NCBI GenBank assembly: GCA_031277805.1
Contig: JAITLR010000007.1
Span: forward strand, 186,001 to 250,000
Length of the DNA: 64,000 bases
Source of the DNA: Comamonas sp.
Lineage (GTDB): Bacteria; Pseudomonadota; Gammaproteobacteria; Burkholderiales; Burkholderiaceae_C
Direction of reading: 5' to 3'
Shown here: in pieces, positions 19,895-29,261 of the stretch
Numbering within the stretch: position 1 is the stretch's first letter
Layout: the number at the start of each line of letters is the position of its first letter
The notes under the pieces: model-generated
The model's database searches: none
The model's input: only the letters and a program-made list of their open reading frames with translations
What the model was told of the DNA's origin: nothing
Position numbers and translations under genes: made by a program

Positions 19895-20070
19895 GGTGTC
19901 TGCAAATGCCACCGGTTCGTCATCCTGAACCGGGGGTTCAGGTGGGCGAGGGCAACCTATCGTTGGGTTCATCTGACGCGAGACGATCACGCTCAATAGG
20001 TGATGTACCAAGCCCGTGCTCAATGAGCATTGGTTCAAGGAAATATAAAAACCGGCAGATTTGCAGACGA
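19895..20070 (-). ncRNA. ssrS: 6S RNA
   Basis: Immediately downstream of zapA, the classic ssrS position. Long closing stem GTCTGCAAATCTGCCGGTTT...GAACCGGTGGCATTTGCAGAC. 3' half has CCTGAACCCCCGGTTCAGGATGACGAACCGG as in beta-proteobacterial 6S. TTAAAAT -10-like element just upstream. Confidence 0.87.
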
Positions 20071-20147
20071 GGCTATTTTAACGGGGATTGTTCAGGGTGT
20101 CGCTTGCAAAACAGCTTTGTCTCAAGGTTTTCAGGCTTTGACAGTTT

Positions 20148-20534
20148 TCACAAAAGACGTGCGTCATTTTCCAGCGCCTGATCCAGGCGCAGTACCAGCT
20201 GTTCTGCCAGTTCCTGCTGGCGCTGCTGCTCAGCCAATTCGGTTTCACTGATCACTGTGGCGGCTGGTGGCTCGGAGTGCTGGGTCTGATCTTCGTCCTG
20301 CGCACTGCTTTGCTGGGGCAACTGTGCATCGCGGTCCAGCACGTCGAATGCCATGTTCAGTGCTGCCAGCACGGCCACGCGCTCGCGCGAGCGAACCTTG
20401 CCAGAGTCGCGCACACGAATCATGGCTTCATCAACGCGGCGGACAGCCTCCATCACGCGTTCTTCTTGACCATCGGGGCAGGTCAGCACATAGCTTTGCT
20501 GCATGATTTGCACATCGATCTGCTTCATGGGCAT
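20148..20534 (-). CDS. zapA: Cell division protein ZapA
   Basis: MKQIDVQIMQQSYVLTCPDGQEERVMEAVRRVDEAMIRVRDSGKVRSRERVAVLAALNMAFDVL. Confidence 0.93.
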   Translation of the reverse strand: MPMKQIDVQIMQQSYVLTCPDGQEERVMEAVRRVDEAMIRVRDSGKVRSRERVAVLAALNMAFDVLDRDAQLPQQSSAQDEDQTQHSEPPAATVISETELAEQQRQQELAEQLVLRLDQALENDARLL

Positions 20535-20568
20535 CTGTGACTGGGTCTGGAGTTGGGAGGTGACTACG

Positions 20569-20790
20569 TCACTCTCCCTGGTTGGCGGGCAGGCGCTCGA
20601 TCAGGGCATCCACGCGGGCGCGTGCTGCTTGCAGGCGCAAGCGCAGCAAATCACGCTCCTGGGTGAGGGCGATGACCTGGTCGGTGAGCAAGGTATTGGT
20701 GCGCTGGAGTTCCTCGTGGCGAACCAGCAGACGCTCCACGCGCTCGGCAATGAGATCAAGAGAAGGCTGGGGGGTCATAGACTCTGCCAT
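20569..20790 (-). CDS. ZapB-like/TIGR02449-type coiled-coil protein
   Basis: MAESMTPQPSLDLIAERVERLLVRHEELQRTNTLLTDQVIALTQERDLLRLRLQAARARVDALIERLPANQGE; small coiled coil directly upstream of zapA. Confidence 0.8.
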   Translation of the reverse strand: MAESMTPQPSLDLIAERVERLLVRHEELQRTNTLLTDQVIALTQERDLLRLRLQAARARVDALIERLPANQGE

Positions 20791-21043
20791 TGTAGGTCTT
20801 GCCGTCCGTAGGTAGGGCATTAATTTGCACGCAAAACCTGACTGGGTATGTGTCGACCAGCCGAGGCAGCAAGGCGGCGGGCAGGGCAGACACATACACG
20901 GCAGATCAGCGCCTGATTTTCACAAAATCGTAGCGCGATATGCTTGCAGCGTCTGCATAAACCGTAGTTTTAACGTAAAAAATCGTCACCTGATTCCTCC
21001 GTACGGAGGATGGCGCCTGGGTTTACTTCATTACAATGCCCGG

Positions 21044-21253
21044 CTGTTGGTGCTCGAGGCGGCTGCTCTGCTGCTTCAGTTCAACGGGAAGCAGGGAGGC
21101 GCGTCACATGATTGGCGCGCCGGGCCTGCGCTGCCCCCGCAACGGTCGGCGAATGGAATGCCTGTGCACTCCTCCTTTTCCCTGATAGTCACTGGCGCCT
21201 GGGCGCTGGGAAGGCTGGCAAGAGGACGATTCGCCTAGCCCGGATACCGGCCA
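21044..21253 (+). ncRNA. Cobalamin (AdoCbl) riboswitch
   Basis: Conserved elements in order: GGTGCTCGAG, AACGGGAAGC, GCTGCCCCCGCAACGGTC, CACTGG..GCTGGGAAGGC, B12-box-like AGCCCGGATACCGGCC. Upstream of a BtuB-type receptor. Confidence 0.93.
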
Positions 21254-21342
21254 ACATTGGTGTGCCCGCCATAGCTGCGAGCATGTATTGCCCAGTGTCG
21301 GCGGGTAGGCTGGCCTGGGCGTCTTTGTGTGATTTGCTTTCC

Positions 21343-23244
21343 ATGAGTTCGCAATATTTGCCTCTGTGCGCTTCTTCTGCGCAAGCGGCTTCGGGTGCGT
21401 GTGCACGCACGGCCTTTGTAATCCGCCCCACATTTCTGGCTACTTTGTTGCTTGCTGGCGGTGTCCAGGCTCAGCAGGTAGCGTTGGCTGATACCGCTCG
21501 TCTGCAGGAAACCGTTGTCACTGCGAACCGGGTGGAGCAGCCTTTGTCGGATCTGGTCGCCGACATGTCCATCGTGGATCGTGAAACGATCGAAGCAGCA
21601 GGAGCAGCCGGTGTTGCTGACGTGCTCTCCAAGCTGCCAGGCGTGCAGATAGTGCGCAATGGCGGACTGGGCTCCAATTCCAGCGTCTATCTGCGTGGTG
21701 CCGACAGTCGCTTCACTGCGGTTTATATTGACGGCGTGCGTGTGGATTCACAGTCCACTGGCGGTGCTTCCTGGCAGGACATTCCGCTGGAAGCCATTGA
21801 TCGCATCGAAGTGTTGCGCGGCCCGGCTGCGGCTGTCTATGGCTCGGATGCGATTGGCGGAGTGGTGCAGATCTTCACCAAAAAGGGTGAAGGCAAGGCT
21901 AAGCCCTATGTGGGACTGGGCTGGGGGAGCCGTGGAACCGTGAAGGCACAAGCTGGTGTCAGCGGCGGGCAGGCGGGTTGGGATTACAACCTGGGCGTTT
22001 CACACGCCAGCAGTAACGGCTTCAACTCCAAGACCACTGCCGATGCCAACCCTGATGCGGATGGCTATCGCAGCAATGCCTTCAACGGACGCATCGGCTA
22101 CCAAATCAATCCCAATCAACGTGTTGAAGCCACGGCGCTCACCAGTTATATGAATGCTGGCTATGACGTCAGTGCGGCCGATGATCGCAGCATCTACAAG
22201 ATGAGTGCCGTTGGACTGAACTGGCTGGCCAAGTGGAGTGATGTCTACAGCACGCGCCTGCAGTACACACAGTCTCGCGACTTCTATCAGACCAAACCCA
22301 GCGTCTATGAAACCGACACGCGTCTGCACAGCTATCTGTTCCAGAACGAATGGAAGCTGGGCGCGCAGACGGTGACCGCAGCACTGGAGCGCCGCGAGGA
22401 CAAGCTGGTCAACAACGGCCTCGATATCGGCAGCCGCAATCGCTCGCAGAATGCGCTGGCACTGGGCTATGGCCTGCATGAAGGAAAGCACACGCTGCAG
22501 CTCAATGCCCGCCACGACCGGGACAGCGAATTCGGCGGTCACACCACAGGCAGCGCGGCCTATGGCTACGAGTTCGTGCCCAACTGGCGTGCAACTGCAT
22601 CGGCTGGTACGGCATTCCGTGCACCTACGCTGTATCAGCGTTTCAGCCAATACGGTGATGCCAGCCTGCAGCCTGAAAAAGGCCGTAATGTGGAGCTGGG
22701 TCTGAAGTGGGGTAAGGGCAGCAACAGCTTCTCGGCCACGGTCTACCGCAACAACCTCTCCAATCTCATCAACTATGTGGGCAAGACCGGCACTTGCCCA
22801 GGCAACACAGGCCCTTATGGCGGCTGCTATGCCAACGTCGCCAATGCGCGTTACGAAGGCGTCACTCTGGCTGCAACGACCCGTTTGGGTGCCGTGAACC
22901 TGCAAGGCTCGGTGGACTTCCAGAATCCCCGAGATACCGACAAGGATTTGCAATTGGCGCGCCGCTCCAAACGTTACGCCAATTTGTCGGCCGACACGAC
23001 GATTGCAGGTTGGAAACTGGGTGCGGAAATGCAGACCGCAAGCAAGCGCTTTGACGATGCAGCCAACAAAAACGTGCTCGGCGGCTATACGCTGTGGAAT
23101 CTGAGTGCGCAAAAGCAGCTAACGCCCCAGTGGAGTCTGGTCGCTCGTCTGAACAATCTGGCAGACAAGAAGTATGAGCTGGCCCGCACCTACGCCACCG
23201 AAGGCCGCAATGGCTATATCGGTGTGAAGTGGGAAGGTAACTGA
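21343..23244 (+). CDS. btuB: TonB-dependent vitamin B12 receptor
   Basis: LQETVVTANRVEQPLSDLVADMSIVDRETIE, TonB-receptor plug and barrel. The ORF-track start at 21112 falls inside the riboswitch, so ATG 21343 is preferred. Confidence 0.92.
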   Translation: MSSQYLPLCASSAQAASGACARTAFVIRPTFLATLLLAGGVQAQQVALADTARLQETVVTANRVEQPLSDLVADMSIVDRETIEAAGAAGVADVLSKLPGVQIVRNGGLGSNSSVYLRGADSRFTAVYIDGVRVDSQSTGGASWQDIPLEAIDRIEVLRGPAAAVYGSDAIGGVVQIFTKKGEGKAKPYVGLGWGSRGTVKAQAGVSGGQAGWDYNLGVSHASSNGFNSKTTADANPDADGYRSNAFNGRIGYQINPNQRVEATALTSYMNAGYDVSAADDRSIYKMSAVGLNWLAKWSDVYSTRLQYTQSRDFYQTKPSVYETDTRLHSYLFQNEWKLGAQTVTAALERREDKLVNNGLDIGSRNRSQNALALGYGLHEGKHTLQLNARHDRDSEFGGHTTGSAAYGYEFVPNWRATASAGTAFRAPTLYQRFSQYGDASLQPEKGRNVELGLKWGKGSNSFSATVYRNNLSNLINYVGKTGTCPGNTGPYGGCYANVANARYEGVTLAATTRLGAVNLQGSVDFQNPRDTDKDLQLARRSKRYANLSADTTIAGWKLGAEMQTASKRFDDAANKNVLGGYTLWNLSAQKQLTPQWSLVARLNNLADKKYELARTYATEGRNGYIGVKWEGN

Positions 23245-23251
23245 GACGGTC

Positions 23252-24664
23252 ATGACATCCGCTGATATGCAAGGCGCTGCTGCCCGCTGCCCCGCGATCC
23301 TGATCAGTGCCCCTGCTTCGGGCCAGGGCAAGACCACGCTGACGGCGGCGCTGGCGCGGCTGCATGCGCGCCAGGGGCGCAAGGTGTGTGTGTTCAAGTG
23401 CGGGCCGGATTTTCTGGACCCCTATTGGCACGAGCTGGCCAGCGGCAATCCCGTGCATTCGGTGGACCTGTGGATGACGGGCGAGGCCGATGTGCGCCGA
23501 CGTCTGCACGAGGCTGCGCAGGATGCCGACCTCATTCTGGTCGAGGGTGTCATGGGCCTGTTCGATGGCAACCTCAACGCGGCCGATCTGGCGCAGCGCC
23601 TGGGCTTGCCGGTGCTGGCCGTCATCGATGCGTCGGCCATGGCTGGTACCTTCGGAGCACTGGCTTATGGCTTGCAGCATTACGAGCCTGGCTTGCGCTG
23701 GGCCGGGATGCTGGCCAATCGTGTGGCGACGTCGCATCATGCCGATCTGCTCCAGAAAGGTTTGCGCGATCCGCAGATGTGGCTGGGCGCCATGCCCGGC
23801 GTGCAACTGGGCGAAGCCGCGCCCAAGGCACGTACGGCTGCATTGCTGCCCGAGCGGCATCTGGGCCTGATTGCAGCGCATGAGCTTGGCGATGCGCTGC
23901 AGCGTCTGGATGCTGCGGCCGATGCATTGGCCCAGACCCCGCTGGGTCAACGCCCCTGGCATGGAGAGGCCGGGCAGCCCAGCTGGCAGGACTGGTGTGT
24001 GGATTTTGCAAAGCCCGAGTCCGGCGTCGATCAGCCCGAGCTCAAGCCCTGGCTGGCCGGCAAGCGCATTGCGATTGCACGTGATGCGGCTTTCTCGTTC
24101 GTCTATCCGGCCAACCTGGACTGCCTGCAGGCCATGGGGGCGCAGCTGTGCTTTTTCTCGCCGTTGGCTGGCGATGGTTTGCCTGAGTGCGATGCGCTGT
24201 GGCTGCCAGGCGGCTATCCGGAGCTGCATGTGCCCGAGCTATCCGGCAACACCGGCTTGCGCAATGCCATTGCTGCGCATGTAGGCCAAGGCAAGCCTGT
24301 GTGGGCCGAGTGCGGCGGCATGCTGGCTCTGTGCGAATCCGTGGCGGACCAGCAGGGTCAGAGCCAGCCTTTATGGAACATTCTGCCGGGGCAGGTCACC
24401 ATGCAGAACCGCCTGGGCGGCCTCGGCATGCAGCAGCTGGCACTGCCCATGGGTCTGCTGCGCGGCCACACTTTTCACTACAGCCGTCTGAACACGGACA
24501 TGCACTTCAGCACCCGCAGCAGTCGCCCCGGCGCAGAGGTGCAAGCCGAGCGTGGCGAGGCCTTTTATGAATCGGGCAGTGTGCGAGCCAGCTATTTTCA
24601 TGCCTGGTTTGCGTCCTGCCCGGCGGCTGCGGCCTGGTTGTTTGGCGCAACAATCCAGGGTTAG
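23252..24664 (+). CDS. cobB: Cobyrinate a,c-diamide synthase
   Basis: ISAPASGQGKTTLTAALARLHARQGRKVCVFKCGPDFLDPYWHELASG; GATase motif VWAECGGMLAL. Confidence 0.95.
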   Translation: MTSADMQGAAARCPAILISAPASGQGKTTLTAALARLHARQGRKVCVFKCGPDFLDPYWHELASGNPVHSVDLWMTGEADVRRRLHEAAQDADLILVEGVMGLFDGNLNAADLAQRLGLPVLAVIDASAMAGTFGALAYGLQHYEPGLRWAGMLANRVATSHHADLLQKGLRDPQMWLGAMPGVQLGEAAPKARTAALLPERHLGLIAAHELGDALQRLDAAADALAQTPLGQRPWHGEAGQPSWQDWCVDFAKPESGVDQPELKPWLAGKRIAIARDAAFSFVYPANLDCLQAMGAQLCFFSPLAGDGLPECDALWLPGGYPELHVPELSGNTGLRNAIAAHVGQGKPVWAECGGMLALCESVADQQGQSQPLWNILPGQVTMQNRLGGLGMQQLALPMGLLRGHTFHYSRLNTDMHFSTRSSRPGAEVQAERGEAFYESGSVRASYFHAWFASCPAAAAWLFGATIQG

Positions 24665-24684
24665 ACAAAGCCTTTTTCAGAATC

Positions 24685-25296
24685 ATGAGTACAGCACCCA
24701 CCTCCGACCCCGGCCTGCCGCGCAACCTGCTTTTGCTGGGCGGCCAGAAAAGTGGCAAGTCCCGCCGCGCCGAACTGCTGGCGCGCCAGTGGCTGCAGGC
24801 CGATTCCAGCCATGAGGCGGTGCTGGTGGCGACGGGCCAGGCCTGGGATGCGGAGATGGTCGAGCGCATTGCGCGCCACCAGCACGACCGGGCCGAGCGC
24901 GTGCCGGGCATGCAAACCCTGGAAGAGCCCCGCGATCTGGCCAGTGTGCTGGCCGCGCACAGCAGACCCGAGCGCTTGCTGGTGATCGACTGCCTGACGC
25001 TGTGGCTGACCAACTGGCTGATGCCTGCGCAAACCGAGGAATTTGATCAAAATCAGCCTCAAACGCAGGGCTGGCAAGCGCAGCTAGCTCTTTTTTTGAA
25101 AGCGCTGGATGAAGCAGCAGGTCCGGTCATCGTGGTGGGCAACGAGATAGGTCTGGGCGTGATTCCCATGGGCAAAGAGGTGCGAGCCTTTGTCGATGCG
25201 CTGGGTGTGCTCAATCAGCAAGTGGCTGCGCATTGCGAAAGCGTCACTCTGATGTGCGCTGGCCTGCCTATTGCCGTGAAGGGCCTGCAGCCATGA
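24685..25296 (+). CDS. cobU: Adenosylcobinamide kinase/guanylyltransferase
   Basis: LLLGGQKSGKSRRAELLARQW, VATGQAWDAEMVERIARHQHDR, VGNEIGLGVIPMGKEVRAFVDALG. Confidence 0.94.
   Translation: MSTAPTSDPGLPRNLLLLGGQKSGKSRRAELLARQWLQADSSHEAVLVATGQAWDAEMVERIARHQHDRAERVPGMQTLEEPRDLASVLAAHSRPERLLVIDCLTLWLTNWLMPAQTEEFDQNQPQTQGWQAQLALFLKALDEAAGPVIVVGNEIGLGVIPMGKEVRAFVDALGVLNQQVAAHCESVTLMCAGLPIAVKGLQP
25040..25102. repeat. Dispersed repeat, copy G, inside cobU
   Basis: AATTTGATCAAAATCAGCCTCAAACGCAGGGCTGGCAAGCGCAGCTAGCTCTTTTTTTG within the cobU reading frame. Confidence 0.45.
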
Positions 25297-26219
25297 AGAC
25301 TTTGAAATTTATCGGCGGCCGCGCTGTGGCGCTGGCTGCGACATGCTGGCTGGGTGTGGTCGCGCCGGTCTGGGCGCAATCTTCGGGCCCCGTGCAGGTC
25401 AACGATGCGCGCGGCGTGCAGGTGACTCTCCCGCAGGCGCCGCAGCGCATCATCAGCCTGCTGCCGTCGCTGACCGAAAGCCTGTGTGCGCTGGGCGCTT
25501 GCAACCGCCTGGTTGGTGTGGACCGTTACTCCAATTGGCCGGCCCATGTGAAGACTCTGCCCGTGGTCGGTGGTGGGCTGGACCCGAATGTGGAGGCCAT
25601 CGTCGCGCTCAAGCCCGATCTGGTGCTGGTCTCCACCGCATCGCGGGCCGTGGGGCGGCTGGAGGCTCTGGGCCTGAAGGTGGTAGCGCTGGAGCCGCGC
25701 ACCCAGGCCGAGGCGCGCACGGTGCTGCAGAAAATCGGCAGCCTGCTGCAACTGCCGCCAGCGCAGGGGGCGGACAAGGTCTGGGCCGAGATCGACGCCG
25801 ATATGAAACGTGCCGCCGACAGCGTGCCGCCCGCCATGCGCGGCCAGCGTGTGTTCTTCGAGGCCAGTCGAGGCCCTTACGCGGCCGGTGAAAAATCGTT
25901 CATTGGCGAGACATTGACTGCGCTGCATCTGCGCAATGTGATCGATGCCAAGCTGGGTCCCTTCCCGCGCATCAATCCCGAATATGTGGTCAAGGCAGAT
26001 CCCGATGTGCTGATGGCGGGTGAGCGCAGCTGGAAAACCGGCGTGCCCGAATACCCGGGCTGGGCTCAGATGCGCGCCGTGCGTGCAGGGTCTATCTGCC
26101 GCTTCACTTCCGAGCAGTCCGACATTTTGATTCGCCCCGGCCCGCGCATGGCTGAAGGCGCCCACATCATGGCCCGCTGCCTGCAAGCGCTGGCGCAAAA
26201 GCAGGACGCACCGAAATGA
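25293..26219 (+). CDS. btuF: Cobalamin ABC transporter substrate-binding protein
   Basis: Signal peptide then PQRIISLLPSLTESLCALGACNRLVGVDRYSNWP. ATGA overlap with cobU. Confidence 0.9.
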   Translation: MKTLKFIGGRAVALAATCWLGVVAPVWAQSSGPVQVNDARGVQVTLPQAPQRIISLLPSLTESLCALGACNRLVGVDRYSNWPAHVKTLPVVGGGLDPNVEAIVALKPDLVLVSTASRAVGRLEALGLKVVALEPRTQAEARTVLQKIGSLLQLPPAQGADKVWAEIDADMKRAADSVPPAMRGQRVFFEASRGPYAAGEKSFIGETLTALHLRNVIDAKLGPFPRINPEYVVKADPDVLMAGERSWKTGVPEYPGWAQMRAVRAGSICRFTSEQSDILIRPGPRMAEGAHIMARCLQALAQKQDAPK

Positions 26220-27247
26220 AGGCAATGAGGCCGGGCGGCCTGCAAGGACTGGCCGCGCCCTGGCTGCTGCTGTGGCTGGCGCTGGCCGTTCTGGGCCTGG
26301 CCGTGCTGGGTGCAGGCATCGGCAGTACGGGTTTTGAAAGCGTCTGGAAGGCGCATGCAGACCCGCTGGCCTGGCAGATCGTGATGGATATTCGCTTGCC
26401 GCGCACGGCGGGCGCCTTGCTGGCGGGCGGTTTGCTGGGGCTGGCCGGTGCGATTGCGCAAGGCGTGTTTCGCAACCCGCTGGCCGATCCCTACCTGCTG
26501 GGCAGCGCCTCGGGGGCATCGCTGGGTGTGGCGCTGGCCATGGCGGCGCTGGGCGTGTCGCCGTTTGCGCTGGCCGGGCTGGCCCGCTGGGGCGTGACGG
26601 GCGCGGCCTTCACGGGCGCGGTGCTGGCCGTGGTGCTGACCCTGGTTCTGGCCAAGGGCGTGCACAACACCATGCGATTGCTGCTGGCCGGTGTGGTGGT
26701 CGGCGTGGTGCTGGGGGCCGCTTCATCGCTGGTGCTGCTCATGAATCCGGACATCATGCAGGCCATGCAGTCTTTCATGCTGGGCAGCACGGCCTTTGTG
26801 GGCTGGAGCGCTTGCGCGCTGATGCTGTGGGTGCTGCTGCCCACGCTGGCGATGGCCTGGGGCTTGAGCCGCGTGCTTGACGGCCTGGCGCTGGGTGAGG
26901 CCACGGCCCATAGCCTGGGCCTGCCGCTGGCGCCGCTGCGCCTGCTGCTGATCGTGCTGCTGGCCATGGCCACGGGCACGGCGGTGGCGCAGACGGGGCT
27001 GATTGCGTTTGTGGGGCTGGCTGCGCCGCATCTGGTGCGATCCATGGTGCGCGCGCTGCATCGCTGGCTGCTGGTGCTGAGCTGTTTGATGGGCGCCGTG
27101 TTGCTGCTGGCTGCAGACTTGCTGGCGCGCTGGCTGATTGCACCGCAGGAGCTGCCGATCGGCGTGCTGACGGCCGTGCTTGGCGGCAGCTATCTGCTGT
27201 GGCTGATGCACAGACGCGGCGCCTTGCAAGGCGAGGAGGGCGCATGA
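26216..27247 (+). CDS. btuC: FecCD/BtuC-family ABC transporter permease
   Basis: RLPRTAGALLAGGLLGLAGAIAQGVFRNPLADPYLLGSASGASLG. Confidence 0.93.
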   Translation: MKAMRPGGLQGLAAPWLLLWLALAVLGLAVLGAGIGSTGFESVWKAHADPLAWQIVMDIRLPRTAGALLAGGLLGLAGAIAQGVFRNPLADPYLLGSASGASLGVALAMAALGVSPFALAGLARWGVTGAAFTGAVLAVVLTLVLAKGVHNTMRLLLAGVVVGVVLGAASSLVLLMNPDIMQAMQSFMLGSTAFVGWSACALMLWVLLPTLAMAWGLSRVLDGLALGEATAHSLGLPLAPLRLLLIVLLAMATGTAVAQTGLIAFVGLAAPHLVRSMVRALHRWLLVLSCLMGAVLLLAADLLARWLIAPQELPIGVLTAVLGGSYLLWLMHRRGALQGEEGA

Positions 27248-28032
27248 GCGAAATGACCTCCGCCTTGGCGGTTTCCGATCTGCGCGTGCAACTGGGCGAG
27301 CGCGAAGTGCTGCGCCACATCGATCTGCAGATTGCGCCGGCGCGCTGGACGGCCATCGTCGGCCCCAATGGCGCGGGCAAGTCCACGCTGCTGCGCGCCA
27401 TGGCGGGAATGAAGGCGGGTCATCAAAGCCAAAGCGGTCAGGTCTTGCTGCAAGACAAGCCGCTGCAAAGCTGGAGCAGCCGCGAACGCGCGAAAAGCTT
27501 GGCCTGGCTGGGGCAGAACCAGGCCGTGGCCGGTGACATGTCCGTCTACGACGTGGTCATGCTGGGCCGTTTGCCGCACCAGGGCTGGCTGGCACCTGCG
27601 AGCGCAGCCGACCACCAGGCTGTGGAGCAGGCGCTGAACCAGACCCAGGCCTGGGAATGGCGCCAGCGCAGTCTGGGGCAACTGTCTGGCGGTGAGCGCC
27701 AGCGCGTGCTGCTGGCGCGCGCATTGGCCGTGCAGGCGCAAGTGTTGTTGATGGATGAGCCGCTGGCCAATCTCGATCCGCCGCACCAGGCCGACTGGAT
27801 GCTGACTGCGCGCAGCCTGGTGCAGCAGGGCGTGACCGTGGTCAGCGTGCTGCATGAGCTGTCGTTTGCCTTGCTGGCCGACGAGATGGTCATCTTGAAG
27901 GACGGACGTGTCATTCAGCATGGCAGTTGTGCCGACTCCGATACCCATAGAGCGCTGGAATCCGTTTTTGAAAACCGCATTCAGGTGCGTGAGCTGGACG
28001 GCCACTGGCTGGCCTTGCCTCGCATGGCCTGA
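27244..28032 (+). CDS. btuD: Cobalamin ABC transporter ATP-binding protein
   Basis: Walker A GPNGAGKST, signature LSGGERQRVLLARAL, Walker B VLLMDEPLANLD. Confidence 0.93.
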   Translation: MSEMTSALAVSDLRVQLGEREVLRHIDLQIAPARWTAIVGPNGAGKSTLLRAMAGMKAGHQSQSGQVLLQDKPLQSWSSRERAKSLAWLGQNQAVAGDMSVYDVVMLGRLPHQGWLAPASAADHQAVEQALNQTQAWEWRQRSLGQLSGGERQRVLLARALAVQAQVLLMDEPLANLDPPHQADWMLTARSLVQQGVTVVSVLHELSFALLADEMVILKDGRVIQHGSCADSDTHRALESVFENRIQVRELDGHWLALPRMA

Positions 28033-28091
28033 TTTTTAATCTTTTGGCCTTGTAGCCGTTGTTGAGTAAGCGTGAGCAGCTATGAATATTG
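28032..28091 (-). repeat. Dispersed repeat, copy F, overlapping the cobO start codon
   Basis: GGCCTTGTAGCCGTTGTTGAGTAAGCGTGAGCAGCTATGAATATT; the ATG at 28082 is in the AGCTATGAA end. Confidence 0.5.
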
Positions 28092-28651
28092 AAACTCCTC
28101 CCACCGAGAAACCCTATGAAAAACCCGAGGGTGAGCGCCGTGGTCTGGTCATCGTCAACACCGGCAATGGCAAGGGCAAAAGTACGGCCGCGTTTGGTCT
28201 GGCGTTTCGTGCCACAGGCCGGGGCAAGGCCGTCAAGGTCTACCAGTTCATGAAAGTGCCTACGGCCCGTTTTGGCGAGCACCGACTGGCCGAACAGGTG
28301 GGCCTGCCCATTGAGGGCCTGGGCGACGGCTTCAGCTGGAAGAGCAAGGACCTCGATCACTCGGCCCAGCTGGCGCGCGACGGCTGGGAAAAAGCCAAGG
28401 CCGACATTCTGTCGGGTGAGTATTTCCTGGTCGTGCTGGACGAAATCACTTATCCATTGATCTATGGCTGGCTGCCCTTGCAGGACGTTCTGGATACGCT
28501 GAGCGCCCGCCCCAAGGAGGTGCATGTCTGCCTGACAGGCCGCCGCTGCCCGCAGGAGATCATCGATATCGCCGATACGGTGACCGAGATGACGCTGATC
28601 AAGCATGCGTTCCAGGCCGGTGTGCCTGCCCAGCGTGGGATTGAGGACTGA
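28082..28651 (+). CDS. cobO: Cob(I)yrinic acid a,c-diamide adenosyltransferase
   Basis: RRGLVIVNTGNGKGKSTAAFGLAFRATGRGKAVKVYQFMKV...LDEITYPLIYGWL...CLTGRRCPQEIIDIADTVTEM. Confidence 0.96.
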   Translation: MNIETPPTEKPYEKPEGERRGLVIVNTGNGKGKSTAAFGLAFRATGRGKAVKVYQFMKVPTARFGEHRLAEQVGLPIEGLGDGFSWKSKDLDHSAQLARDGWEKAKADILSGEYFLVVLDEITYPLIYGWLPLQDVLDTLSARPKEVHVCLTGRRCPQEIIDIADTVTEMTLIKHAFQAGVPAQRGIED

Positions 28652-28781
28652 AACTACCCAAAGTAGCTTTGCCCGATACCCGAGCGGGCAATTGCCAACA
28701 CTTGATCTAAACGAGTGCGCCGAGGCCGACTTCCTGCCTACATTGCGGGCACAGGCATGTGCCTGGGTCAGAGAAGTTCAT

Positions 28782-29261
28782 ATGCACAACTCCGTCGCAT
28801 TCGTTGTTCGCCATAGCCGTTCCATCACGCAGGTCGCAGTCGTTGCCGCATCCACGGCATTGTTGACCGCCTGCTATGTGGTACCCATGCAGCCTGCACC
28901 TGGTGCTCCCGTTCAGTCGCCCGCTGCGGCGGCTGCCAGTGTGGTGCTGGCCAGTAACGCAGTGACGTTCAATGCGCGTATGTACCCAGCCAATGATCTG
29001 GCTGCAAAGTATGGAACCGTGCAGGGCACCGTCACCAACGATATGCATGGGCGCGGTATTTTCACAGCCAGTATCCGTGGGGAAACCTATAGCGGCGAGG
29101 CGACCCGCTCCGTGGGTAATGCACGCACCGGCATCGCCAACGGCTCGGGCAGTCGTGGTGGCTGGATCCGATGCAACTACCAGATGAATTCGCCAGCACT
29201 GGGCACCGGCCAGTGCGAACTGGACAACGGCGCACGTTTCACGATGCACCTGGGCGGCTGA
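28782..29261 (+). CDS. Hypothetical secreted lipoprotein
   Basis: N-terminal signal with lipobox LLTAC; C-terminal region GQCELDNGARFTMHLGG. Confidence 0.65.
   Translation: MHNSVAFVVRHSRSITQVAVVAASTALLTACYVVPMQPAPGAPVQSPAAAAASVVLASNAVTFNARMYPANDLAAKYGTVQGTVTNDMHGRGIFTASIRGETYSGEATRSVGNARTGIANGSGSRGGWIRCNYQMNSPALGTGQCELDNGARFTMHLGG

Noticed and set aside
19841-20038. 65-aa ORF MNQCSLSTG...
   Set aside because: Lies inside the 6S RNA structure and has no coding features.
22862-24229. 455-aa minus-strand ORF across btuB/cobB
   Set aside because: Spans two well-supported plus-strand genes; no motifs.
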